Positions 13,599 to 21,722 of a DNA stretch of 32,231 nucleotides are shown in pieces. The position numbers were made by a program, and so were the translations under genes. Position 1 is the first letter of the stretch. Every line of letters begins with the position of its first letter. The notes under the pieces are model-generated. The model did no database searches. It was not told the origin of the DNA and saw nothing but the letters and a program-made list of their open reading frames with translations. This DNA comes from an uncultured Paludibacter sp. (lineage in GTDB: Bacteria; Bacteroidota; Bacteroidia; Bacteroidales; Paludibacteraceae): the NCBI GenBank assembly GCA_937870645.1, contig CALMZF010000377.1:1-32231 (forward strand), written 5' to 3'.

Positions 13599-15686
13599 AT
13601 GAAATCAACTTTAAAAACAATTCTTATGGCAATTGCACTGACAGCCGCTGTGTCGGCTTGTGATACGAAGAAGGAAGATGCTCCGCTTATCGAAAAGCAG
13701 GTACCGGTCATCGAAAACGGGCGGATGACACCCGAAATTCTCTGGTCTTTTGGTCGCGTGGGCAATGTGGAAGTTTCGCCCGACGAAACCAAAATTCTTT
13801 ACAGTGTGTCGTATTACAGTGTGGAACAGAACAAAAGCAACTCGGAACTATTCGTGATGAATACGGATGGTTCAGGGAAAAAGCAAATCACTAAAACAGC
13901 CAACAAGGAAATCGCGGCCAAATGGATGAGCGACAGCAAACACATCGCCTTTCTGAGTAACGAAAGCGGCAGTATGCAGCTGTGGACGATGAAAGACGAT
14001 GGTACCGCCCGTACCCGTCTCACCGACCGTGAAGGGGATATCAGTGATTTCAGCTTCTCGCCCGATGAACGAAAAGTGCTGCTGGTAGCCGATGTGAAAT
14101 ACGGAAAGCGTACCGCGGATATTCATCCCGATTTGCCTAAGGCCAGTGGTGTTATCGTCAACGATCTGATGTACAAGCACTGGGATGAATGGGTGCAGAC
14201 TGTTCCTCATCCCTTTGTAGCAGATATCGAAGGTGGAAAACTGACGAACGAAAGAGATATATTGAAAGATGAACCGTACGAAAGTCCGATGAAACCGTTT
14301 GGCGGCATCGAACAACTGGCCTGGAGCCCCGACGGAAAAACAATAGCTTATACCTGCCGGAAGAAAACCGGTAGGGAATACGCGCTTTCCACCAACTCGG
14401 ACATTTATTTCTATGATCTGGAAACCGGAAAATCGGTCAACAAAACCGAAGGCATGATGGGCTATGACCAAAACCCCGTGTTTTCGCCCGATGGCAAATG
14501 GCTGGCCTGGGAGAGTATGGAACACGACGGATACGAATCGGACAAGAGTCGCCTTTTCGTAATGGATGTAAAAACCAGTGAGAAGAAAGATCTCAGCGCT
14601 GCCTTTGACCAGAACAGCAACGGACTGAAATGGTCGGTTGACGGTCAATCCATCTACTTTATCAGTTGCTATCACGCAGTAACGCAGATATACAAGGCTG
14701 ACCTGAAAGAGGATAAAATAATGCCTGTTACAAAGGGTGTGCATGATTACGGAACGGTGATACCAATGAAAAATCAACTGATCGGGGTTAAACAATCGAT
14801 GAGCAAACCCGATGAAATATATGCCATCAACGCTTCAACCGGTGAAGAAAAAGAACTCTCGTTTGAGAATAAGGATATACTCGACAAACTGGAAATGGGA
14901 AAAGTGGAGGAACGCTGGATTACCACCACCGACAATAAGCAGATGCACACATGGGTAATTTATCCGCCTCATTTCGACCCGGCAAAGAAATATCCGACCC
15001 TGCTGTTCTGTGAAGGAGGTCCGCAAAGTACGGTAAGTCAGTTCTGGTCGTACCGCTGGAATTTTCAAATCATGGCTGCTAACGATTATATTATTGTTGC
15101 CCCCAATCGTCGCGGTTTACCCGGATTTGGTTACGAATGGCTCAAACAAATCAGTGGCGATTACGGCGGACAAAATATGAAAGATTACCTCTCTGCCATC
15201 GATGCAGTGGCTAAGGAACCGTTTGTGGATAAAGATAAACTGGGTTGTGTGGGTGCAAGTTACGGTGGTTTTTCGGTGTACTGGCTTGCCGGTCATCACC
15301 AAAAACGCTTCAAAGCATTCATTGCTCACGATGGCATGTTCAACCTGCCGCAGCAATACCTGGAAACGGAAGAGAAATGGTTCGTCAACTGGGACCTCGG
15401 TGGTGCTTACTGGGAAAAGCACAATGCCATAGCCCAACGTTCCTATGCCAATTCACCACATCTTTTTGTGGACAAATGGGATACGCCGATTTTGATTATC
15501 CACGGAGAAAAAGATTATCGCATTCTGGCCTCACAGGGTATGGCCGCTTTTGATGCCGCTGTGCTGCGGGGCGTACCTGCCGAAATGCTGATTTATCCCG
15601 ATGAAAACCACTGGGTACTAAAACCCCAAAACGGCATCCTCTGGCAACGTACATACTTCGGCTGGCTGGATAAGTGGCTGAAATAG
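13599..15686 (+). CDS. dpp5: S9-family dipeptidyl peptidase, DPP5 type
   Basis: A 695-residue exported serine peptidase (family S9, prolyl-oligopeptidase clan) that removes dipeptides from oligopeptides. It closely resembles Porphyromonas gingivalis DPP5. The ATG at 13599 is preferred over the upstream TTG at 13581 because it gives a clean signal peptide (MKSTLKTILMAIALTAAVSAC) with a lipobox at Cys21. Residues 45-400 form a WD40-like beta-propeller with SPDE/SPDG repeats. The C-terminal alpha/beta-hydrolase carries the triad Ser554 in GASYGGFS, Asp639 in HGEKDYRI and His671 in DENHWVL. The 85- and 32-residue spacings are those I recall for the P. gingivalis enzyme. In asaccharolytic relatives DPP5 feeds amino-acid uptake. 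The lipobox suggests membrane anchoring. It stands alone, followed by GC-rich repeats. Confidence 0.95.
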   Translation: MKSTLKTILMAIALTAAVSACDTKKEDAPLIEKQVPVIENGRMTPEILWSFGRVGNVEVSPDETKILYSVSYYSVEQNKSNSELFVMNTDGSGKKQITKTANKEIAAKWMSDSKHIAFLSNESGSMQLWTMKDDGTARTRLTDREGDISDFSFSPDERKVLLVADVKYGKRTADIHPDLPKASGVIVNDLMYKHWDEWVQTVPHPFVADIEGGKLTNERDILKDEPYESPMKPFGGIEQLAWSPDGKTIAYTCRKKTGREYALSTNSDIYFYDLETGKSVNKTEGMMGYDQNPVFSPDGKWLAWESMEHDGYESDKSRLFVMDVKTSEKKDLSAAFDQNSNGLKWSVDGQSIYFISCYHAVTQIYKADLKEDKIMPVTKGVHDYGTVIPMKNQLIGVKQSMSKPDEIYAINASTGEEKELSFENKDILDKLEMGKVEERWITTTDNKQMHTWVIYPPHFDPAKKYPTLLFCEGGPQSTVSQFWSYRWNFQIMAANDYIIVAPNRRGLPGFGYEWLKQISGDYGGQNMKDYLSAIDAVAKEPFVDKDKLGCVGASYGGFSVYWLAGHHQKRFKAFIAHDGMFNLPQQYLETEEKWFVNWDLGGAYWEKHNAIAQRSYANSPHLFVDKWDTPILIIHGEKDYRILASQGMAAFDAAVLRGVPAEMLIYPDENHWVLKPQNGILWQRTYFGWLDKWLK

Positions 15687-15690
15687 GGAA

Positions 15691-15716
15691 GCCCCCCAGC
15701 CCCCTAAAGGGGGAGA
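15691..15716 (-). repeat. Dispersed GC-rich hairpin repeat, copy 6
   Basis: GCCCCCCAG followed by CCCCCTAAAGGGGG, in minus orientation, starting 4 bp after the peptidase stop. The CCCCC/GGGGG stem could serve as a transcript end, though there is no T-tract. Confidence 0.7.
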
Positions 15717-15837
15717 GGAAGAGTTATTGGCTATTAAGTTATTTGTTCCAAAAATAAGTGCGGGACATTTATTGAGTTATTTGTTCTGACATTTGTTTTC
15801 TGATTACTCATTAAATTCTTTGTACATTATTGAACCT

Positions 15838-15876
15838 CCGACCCTGTCCCGAACTAGTTTCGGGCGGGAGCAGGGG
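15838..15876. repeat. GC-rich inverted repeat before the sigma gene
   Basis: CCCTGTCCCGAA-CTAG-TTTCGGGCGGGAGCAGGG is a nested inverted repeat (outer CCCTG/CAGGG, inner CCCGAA/TTCGGG). It is related in style, not in sequence, to the CCCCC/GGGGG repeat. The remainder of 15717-15960 is AT-rich with no gene. Confidence 0.5.
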
Positions 15877-15960
15877 GTTTGATTATTTATTAATTAATGT
15901 TAAACTGTGAATTAGTCTGCAACGTTTTGAAGGTATTAATCATCATATAATAAACAGGGA

Positions 15961-16521
15961 ATGGATCTGATGGACGAACAACGTTTAATTGCCGGATGTA
16001 AACGTGGCGAACAGTGGGCAAGGAGGGAGGTTTATGAGAAATATGCCTCTGCAATGTTATCCCTGTGCGTGCGGTATGTGGCCGATTACGAGGCTGCGCG
16101 CGACGTGTTGCAGGATGGATTTGTGAAGTTGTTTACACGGGCTGAGCAGTACGATGGAACGGGAAATTTCGGAGGATGGATCCGGCAGATTTTTGTAAAT
16201 ACAGCGCTGGAGTATCTGAGGAGACAAAACAGACTGGAAACAGATGCGATATCAGAAGACTTGAAAGAAAGGAACGATAACCGGAATTTCTCACCCGGTA
16301 AGCTCACTGCCGATGATCTGATGGAATGTGTAGCGGAATTGCCGGAGAAACTCAGAACTGTTTTTAACCTCTACGCCATCGAAGGATTTAGTCACAGCGA
16401 AATAGCAGCGATGACCGGAATTCAGGAAAGTACGTCGAGATCGCAGTTCTTACGGGCACGACAGCTATTGCAACAGAAAGTATCCCTATTAATGAAAAAT
16501 GACCATGCAGGAAAAAAATAA
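15961..16521 (+). CDS. ECF-type RNA polymerase sigma factor
   Basis: A 186-residue sigma-70 family factor of the extracytoplasmic-function group. Region 2 covers about residues 10-80 (YEKYASAMLSLCVRYV, then AARDVLQDGFVKLF, then GNFGGWIRQIFVNTALEYLR) and region 4 about residues 118-172 (LPEKLRTVFNLYAIEGFSHS, then EIAAMTGIQESTSRSQFLRA). This is the normal length for Bacteroidetes ECF factors. The start at 15961 gives MDLMDEQRL; the ATG three codons later is equally possible. The next gene overlaps its 3' end by 23 bp and encodes a membrane protein with an anti-sigma-like layout, so the two probably form a regulatory pair. The regulon is not visible; the downstream envelope genes are candidate targets by position only. 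Confidence 0.92.
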   Translation: MDLMDEQRLIAGCKRGEQWARREVYEKYASAMLSLCVRYVADYEAARDVLQDGFVKLFTRAEQYDGTGNFGGWIRQIFVNTALEYLRRQNRLETDAISEDLKERNDNRNFSPGKLTADDLMECVAELPEKLRTVFNLYAIEGFSHSEIAAMTGIQESTSRSQFLRARQLLQQKVSLLMKNDHAGKK

Positions 16522-17881
16522 ACATACCAACGAACCAGACGCTTTCAGTCAATGGGCCAGGCAGCAACTGGAAAATCATGAGTTGCCGGTGGATGAAAGT
16601 CTGTGGCAGGGCATTGAACAGAAACTTGCTCCTGCTCCCAAAAGACGTATTCCCGTGTGGTACTGGCTGGCAGGTGGTGTAGCTGCCGTGGTGGCTTTGA
16701 TGCTGCTGATACGTCCGTATTATACTACTCAGACAACTAAAGATATAGCTCAAACAACCCTTTCACGTGAACCTGTAACTAAATCCGCAGCAGTATCGTC
16801 CGAAAATCCGGCAAGACTATCGGGCGTACCTGCGGAGGATGACATCCTGCATCCGGCAGCTCAGGCAGATGCAAGTGGCTCTGCCGGGCTGTTAAATTCG
16901 CAGAAAGTCCAACTGACACGCCAGTCAACACCGGTGAAAACCTCTCAGACTGTAAGCAATCAAAAGAATACACTCATAGCTTCTGCTTCAACTTTTTCAA
17001 CGAAATCTGCTTCTACATCAACTTCAATTAACACGATAATTGATAACAAACGAACTGAAACCACCGAAAAGGAGATAGCAGCAGTTGCCGGTGAAACACC
17101 AAAAAAATCGGAAGTTAAACCAGCTGTAACCGATAAACAGCAAATCAGTTCGTTACCCGACTTGTCGGATTATCCCGAAGCACCTTCCGATGAACCCATA
17201 GCGAATAAAAAGAAACAACACTTGCTGCTGGCAGCTAATGTGGGAGCCGGAAACGGACTGAGTTCCATCGGCGGCGGATTGTTTTTTGAGTCGGGAGCGA
17301 TGAGCGATGCTGCACTGGTCAACAGCACCAGTGTAAGAGCCGAATATGCAGCCGATATAAAAGAAGCGGATTATTTCAATGAAGTTCAGCATCTGCCACC
17401 CGTTTCATTCGGGCTGATGGCTGAATTGCCGCTGAGTAAAAGCTGGAGTGTGGAGAGCGGACTGGTATACACGTATCTGGAAAGCCGGTTTACCCGCACT
17501 GCCAATCCCACTGGTACCGGTCATCTCAAACTGCATTACCTGGGACTTCCCCTGTATCTGAAAGCAAAACTATGGCACGACCCTACCTGGAGCATTTATC
17601 TCAATGCCGGACCAATGATCGAAAAAGGCTTGCAATCGGTGTATTCGCAGGATATTGATTACACCTGGTCGATTACCCACACCGATGTACATTCCCGTAT
17701 CGAAGGGTTGCAGTGGTCGCTCAATGGAGGATTGGGAGTGAATTATAAAATACAGAAAGCCCTGAGTGTGTTTTTTGAACCAAAACTGACATACTACCTG
17801 GATAATAACCAGCCCATGAGTGCCCGAACGGAGCAGCCGCTGGTATTCGGGGTAAACGGAGGAGTGCAGATTGAGTTATAA
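16499..17881 (+). CDS. Inner-membrane/outer-membrane spanning anti-sigma-like barrel protein
   Basis: A 460-residue protein with an unusual order of parts. Residues 1-50 are cytoplasmic and acidic/amphipathic (LPVDESLWQGIEQKL is a motif seen at the N terminus of Bacteroidetes anti-sigma-like proteins). Residues 53-71 form one transmembrane helix (VWYWLAGGVAAVVALMLLI). Residues 75-238 are a Ser/Thr/Lys/Pro-rich linker. Residues 239-460 are a predicted outer-membrane beta-barrel of the PorT/OMP_b-brl_2 kind, with strands such as SFGLMAELPLSKSWSVESGL and ending GVNGGVQIEL. It has no cleavable signal peptide. The ATG at 16499 overlaps the sigma gene by 23 bp; the ATG at 16505 is an alternative start. 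I infer that the cytoplasmic end holds the sigma factor and the linker crosses the periplasm. Regulatory activity is not shown. Confidence 0.75.
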   Translation: MTMQEKNKHTNEPDAFSQWARQQLENHELPVDESLWQGIEQKLAPAPKRRIPVWYWLAGGVAAVVALMLLIRPYYTTQTTKDIAQTTLSREPVTKSAAVSSENPARLSGVPAEDDILHPAAQADASGSAGLLNSQKVQLTRQSTPVKTSQTVSNQKNTLIASASTFSTKSASTSTSINTIIDNKRTETTEKEIAAVAGETPKKSEVKPAVTDKQQISSLPDLSDYPEAPSDEPIANKKKQHLLLAANVGAGNGLSSIGGGLFFESGAMSDAALVNSTSVRAEYAADIKEADYFNEVQHLPPVSFGLMAELPLSKSWSVESGLVYTYLESRFTRTANPTGTGHLKLHYLGLPLYLKAKLWHDPTWSIYLNAGPMIEKGLQSVYSQDIDYTWSITHTDVHSRIEGLQWSLNGGLGVNYKIQKALSVFFEPKLTYYLDNNQPMSARTEQPLVFGVNGGVQIEL

Positions 17882-17884
17882 AAC

Positions 17885-18060
17885 TAATTTGAAAATGTGT
17901 CAATTTGAAAATTTGAAAATGGGATGATTTGAAGATGAGGTAATTTGAAAATGAGGCAATTTGAAAATTTGAAGATGGGGTAATTTGAAGATAAGATAAT
18001 TTGAAGATGGGGTAATTTGATAATTTGAAAATAGGATGATTTGAAGATTTGAAGATGGGG
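17885..18060 (+). repeat. Tandem repeat in 16- and 24-bp units (8-bp period)
   Basis: Nine consecutive units of the form TAATTTGAAGATGGGG, with lengths 16, 24, 16, 16, 24, 16, 16, 24 and 24 bp. The longer units carry an extra ATTTGAAA-like octamer. A partial unit begins at 18061. Every length is a multiple of eight. It fills the gap between two envelope genes and ends 37 bp before the next ATG. Each unit carries TTTG, a core of Bacteroidetes promoter boxes. It is not a CRISPR, since there are no unique spacers. Confidence 0.85.
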
Positions 18061-18097
18061 TAATTTCAGAAAAACATAACAATCTATATAAAACATT

Positions 18098-18934
18098 ATG
18101 AACAAAAAAGTATTTATTATTGCTTCGGTCCTGTTGATTTGGGTGATTGCTATCCACGCACAGACCTACGATCAGTACAGTTATCCGGTGTACAAAAAAG
18201 GGTATATTTCACTGAAAAACGGCGATGTACTGAAAGGCAAATACCTGTATTCTGTGGATTTGAAAAAAATAAAGTTGATTACCGCCACCGAAACCAAAAT
18301 ACTTGAAACGGATGACGTGGCCCGTATTACAAAGAAAAACCCCTTCGAATTGGCCGATACAAGCAATGGATTTATACCTTCCACTTACAAGCCGTCACGT
18401 ATATTCAATATTACCGAGTTGGGATTTCTCATCGGTAATCAGGATAACACCAACAAATCGCCGTTTATCTTCCATACCTCGGCCAACTACTCATTCACTC
18501 CGCTGCTTTCGGCGGGCGTGGGTACCGGAGTGGAATTGTATCGTGAAACCTACGTGCCGGTGACTGTCAATGTGATGTATAAACTCAACAACCGACGCAC
18601 ATCGCCCTATATTTCGCTGAGCGGAGGCTATCAGATACCCGTGGACGGTACGCGCATGACCACCACCGAAGTCTATTCCCCTTTAATGTCTGATTACATG
18701 TCTTCTTCCAGTTATTATCCGTATCCCTATTATCAGAATTCAGAACTGAAGGCTAAGGGCGGTTTTCTGCTGCACCCGGCTATGGGTTTTTTCTATCAGC
18801 TCAACGAAGGATTGGGAATGGGAGTATCGGTGGGATATCGGTTTCAGGTGTTGAATTACACCGGCGACAACGATTACCGGCTGGATGTGACTTACAATCG
18901 CTTATCTGTAAAATTAGGTTTTATTTTTAATTGA
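18098..18934 (+). CDS. Predicted outer-membrane beta-barrel protein
   Basis: A 278-residue exported protein with a signal peptide (cleavage near IHAQ, residue 22). Residues 35-80 form a small beta domain with GYISLKNGDVLKGKYLYSVD, a pattern seen in Bacteroidetes proteins of unknown role. The rest is built of barrel-like strands (FIFHTSANYSFTPLLSAGVG; SPYISLSGGYQIP; LGMGVSVGYRFQVLNY; LSVKLGFIFN) and ends with an aromatic/hydrophobic C-terminus typical of outer-membrane proteins. The Tyr/Ser/Pro stretch near residues 208-217 (SSSYYPYPYY) may be an external loop. It follows the sigma/barrel pair across the 8-bp-period repeat and may be under its control. I do not recognise a specific function. 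Confidence 0.7.
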   Translation: MNKKVFIIASVLLIWVIAIHAQTYDQYSYPVYKKGYISLKNGDVLKGKYLYSVDLKKIKLITATETKILETDDVARITKKNPFELADTSNGFIPSTYKPSRIFNITELGFLIGNQDNTNKSPFIFHTSANYSFTPLLSAGVGTGVELYRETYVPVTVNVMYKLNNRRTSPYISLSGGYQIPVDGTRMTTTEVYSPLMSDYMSSSSYYPYPYYQNSELKAKGGFLLHPAMGFFYQLNEGLGMGVSVGYRFQVLNYTGDNDYRLDVTYNRLSVKLGFIFN

Positions 18935-18957
18935 AAAAACAGCATATGAAACGCCCA

Positions 18958-18981
18958 TGTCCAACAAAATAAAATTGGACA
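18958..18981 (+). other. Hairpin after the barrel gene
   Basis: TGTCCAA (18958-18964) pairs with TTGGACA (18975-18981) around a 10-base A-rich loop, 23 bp after the stop codon at 18934. There is no T-tract, so termination is only possible, not evident. Confidence 0.4.
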
Positions 18982-19030
18982 CACAATGGCATGATTCAAT
19001 AACGCATAACAAATGATAGACGCTCAATAT

Positions 19031-19054
19031 ACCCCCTTTAGGGGGTTAGGGGGC
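19031..19054 (+). repeat. Dispersed GC-rich hairpin repeat, copy 7
   Basis: CCCCCTTTAGGGGG followed by TTAGGGGGC, identical in core to copy 2. It lies 21 bp before the start of the first LVIVD lipoprotein gene. Confidence 0.75.
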
Positions 19055-19075
19055 CGATAAATAAATTATAAATAT

Positions 19076-20392
19076 ATGAAACGAATTAATTATATCCTCA
19101 TCCTGTTTTCGGTGGTAGCTATGGTGTCCTGCATGGACAAATATACCGAATTTTATACGGCAAATTCACCCGTTTACCTGAGTTATGACTCGCTGCGCAG
19201 TGCCGTGAAATCGGTTAATCCCACCGAACTGAATAATCCCGGGAAAATCTATTTCAAGGATAATTTCCTCTTTGTGGTGGAAAAACTGAAAGGCATTCAT
19301 GTGTTTGATATGACTGTGCCTTCGAGCCCGCAAAATCTGAAATTTATCCCCGTACCCGGATGTGTGGATATTGCCATTAAAAATAATATTCTCTATGCCG
19401 ATAGTTATGTGGATTTAGTGGCAGTGGATATTTCCAGTATTAATTCAGTGAAAGAAGTGGCACGGGTGAAGGATGTGTTTCCCTACACCGTACCGCCTAC
19501 CAACAATGAACTGAGGGTGGAACCGGTAGATCAGACTCAGGGAATTGTAACCGCCTGGGAAGTCACCCGCCAGAAAAAGGATATCAACTATCAGAATGTA
19601 CCTGTTTATCCGGTCTGGAGTTATTACGAAAAAAATTATGCCATGTATGATGCCGTAGGAGGTTTCAAAAACGGTGCAGAACTCAGTTCTTCGGGAACAT
19701 CAGCAGCTTCGTACGGTAAAAGTGGTTCGATGGCACGTTTCGGATTGTATGATAAATACCTGTATTCTGTGGACAACAATCAGGTATATACATTTAATGT
19801 CCAAAATCCGGCCTCGCCTGTTAAGCTGGGAATGCAATACCTGGGTTGGAATATCGAAACCATGTTTTTGTACGACGATCACATGTTTCTGGGAACCAAC
19901 AGCGGCATGATCATCGCTTCGCTGCAAAATCCGCTGATACCGACACAGGTTGGCTCCTATGCACACATCACCAGCTGTGATCCGGTGATAGTTGACAACG
20001 GCTATGCGTATGTGACCCTGCGTGGCGGACAAACCTGCCGCAACACTACCGTGAACCGCCTGGATGTGCTCAAACTTGCAGTCGATTATAAAACGGTTAG
20101 TCCCGTGGCATTTTATAACCTGACCAACCCGCACGGGCTGGGTATCGACGGGAATACGCTTTTTGTGTGCGACGGGTCGGATGGTCTCAAAGTGTATGAC
20201 TGCACCGACAAAACAACCATTGACCAACATTTGATTAAGGCATTTCCGGCTATTCAGTCTTACGATGTCATTCCGGTGAATACCTCCAAATATCTCTTTA
20301 TGGTTGGCGATGGCGGATTTTACCTGTATGATTACAGCAACCTGAATGATATCCGGAAAATTGCAACTATTGAAGTAAAAGAAAAAAAATAA
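19076..20392 (+). CDS. LVIVD-repeat beta-propeller lipoprotein A
   Basis: A 438-residue lipoprotein: signal peptide and lipobox MVSC with Cys19, followed by acidic residues (CMDKYTEF), which suits surface export in Bacteroidetes. The body carries LVIVD-type repeats, e.g. KGIHVFDMTVPSSPQNLKFI, LVAVDISSINSVKEV and YTFNVQNPASPVKLG, each a propeller blade of about 40 residues. Later blades carry GLGIDGNTLFVCD and GLKVYDCTDKTTI. A longer insertion of low conservation (about residues 160-215) breaks the blade pattern. It is paralogous to lipoprotein B at 23666 and opens a five-gene same-strand run with two serpins. LVIVD proteins are widespread and usually of unknown role; a binding platform on the cell surface is my inference. 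Confidence 0.8.
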   Translation: MKRINYILILFSVVAMVSCMDKYTEFYTANSPVYLSYDSLRSAVKSVNPTELNNPGKIYFKDNFLFVVEKLKGIHVFDMTVPSSPQNLKFIPVPGCVDIAIKNNILYADSYVDLVAVDISSINSVKEVARVKDVFPYTVPPTNNELRVEPVDQTQGIVTAWEVTRQKKDINYQNVPVYPVWSYYEKNYAMYDAVGGFKNGAELSSSGTSAASYGKSGSMARFGLYDKYLYSVDNNQVYTFNVQNPASPVKLGMQYLGWNIETMFLYDDHMFLGTNSGMIIASLQNPLIPTQVGSYAHITSCDPVIVDNGYAYVTLRGGQTCRNTTVNRLDVLKLAVDYKTVSPVAFYNLTNPHGLGIDGNTLFVCDGSDGLKVYDCTDKTTIDQHLIKAFPAIQSYDVIPVNTSKYLFMVGDGGFYLYDYSNLNDIRKIATIEVKEKK

Positions 20393-20436
20393 TCACCTGA
20401 CAGAATTAATTCATTCACTTTTATTTTTTTACAACT

Positions 20437-21669
20437 ATGAAAACAATTCTTTCGTTAGTAATTTCCCTGATGCTGCTCACGGCCTGTACTGTCAACGAAC
20501 CCGATCCGGGTAAGACAGCCGATCCGATACAGCTCACAGCAGCTATGTAGCAACGGGTGGGACAGGACAATGAATTTTCATTCGATCTGTTAAAGAAGAC
20601 GATAGCCAAAACTACCGAACGCAATGTGTTCATTTCTCCGCTGAGCGTTAGCATTGCGCTGGGAATGGTGCGCAACGGGGCTGAAGGAGTTACGAAAACG
20701 GAAATGAACTCCACGCTGAAAATGAGCGGTCTGACCGATACCGAAATCAATGAATATTACCGGTTGATGCAGACCACCCTGCCAGCACTTGATCCGAAAA
20801 CAAAACTAAGTATTGCCAATTCCATCTGGATACGTGAGAGCAACGATTTTCAGGTGAAACCGGCTTTTCTCAAAACCAATTCGGATTATTTCAATACCTA
20901 CATAAAATTGATGGATTTCAATCAGAAATGGGCAGTGGACACCATCAATGGCTGGGCAAACCGAAAAACAAACGGCCTGATACCCGAAGTGATTTCAACC
21001 ATAGACCCCACCACCATGATGCTGCTGATGAATGCCATTTACTTCAAAGGAACCTGGGTCACGCAGTTCGATAAAAAAGCAACCGCGGAAAGTAACTTTA
21101 CCAATGATGCCGCTCAGATAGTGAAAGTGAACATGATGCATGCCACCGATACTTTTGCATACGCCGAAGATGCCGGAGCACAATATATCGACATGCCGTA
21201 TGGAAACAAAGCCTTCAGCATGACCGTCATATTACCGGAACAGGGGAAAACTACCACCGATATTCTCAACACAATGACTGCCGTTTCCTTTAATTCGGCA
21301 CTCGACAAGTTGGTGAAGCAAAAAGTGCATGTTTATTTCCCCCGATTTAAAGTGAAACAGACTTTTTATCTCAATGATATGCTGAAGGATATGGGCATGA
21401 AAAAAGCATTTCAGGTATCGGCAGATTTAGATGGAATAGCCACACTCAAACCGCTGTTTGTGAGTTTTGTGAAACATGACACCTACGTGGAAGTGAACGA
21501 GGAAGGTACAGAAGCCGCTGCTGTGACCACCATTGGAGTGGGTACAACATCGGTGGGTCCGCCCGAAACATATTTTGTTGCCGACCGCCCGTTCCTTTTT
21601 GCTATCCGGGAGAAAAGCACCGGCATAATCCTCTTTGTCGGCAAAATGGGAAACGTGGAAAAATTCTGA
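20437..21669 (+). pseudogene. Serpin lipoprotein interrupted by an in-frame TAG
   Basis: The full frame would encode a serpin (serine/cysteine protease inhibitor) lipoprotein: ATG at 20437, signal peptide ending LTAC (Cys17), then LTAAM, a TAG stop at 20548-20550, and an uninterrupted serpin domain to 21669. In the intact paralogue at 21723 the stretch reads LTAVQEQRV, so the TAG stands where Glu (GAG) is expected: one base change. The serpin body is otherwise complete: the hinge EEGTEAAAVTT (from codon 355), a reactive loop with predicted P1-P1' Thr371-Ser372, and the signature VADRPFLFAI. Restart at GTG 20557 could give a 370-residue protein lacking signal peptide and lipid anchor, which would stay cytoplasmic. 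It is 44 bp after lipoprotein A. A sequencing error or phase state cannot be excluded. Confidence 0.85.
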
Positions 21670-21722
21670 TGTAAAGAAGGTGTAATTTTATTTTTAACCA
21701 ATAAATTTTTAACCAACAGATT

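Noticed and set aside
13872-14795. Long minus-strand frame (307 codons) opposite dpp5
   Set aside because: It lies wholly within the dpp5 coding region, has no recognisable protein features, and dpp5 shows full catalytic motifs in its own frame.
17885-18060. Possible CRISPR array
   Set aside because: Units are contiguous, imperfect and without unique spacers; no cas genes are nearby.
20548-20550. TAG read as a recoded amino acid (pyrrolysine-like) in the serpin
   Set aside because: No supporting insertion signal or pyl genes are seen, and the paralogue has ordinary Glu there; a nonsense change is simpler.
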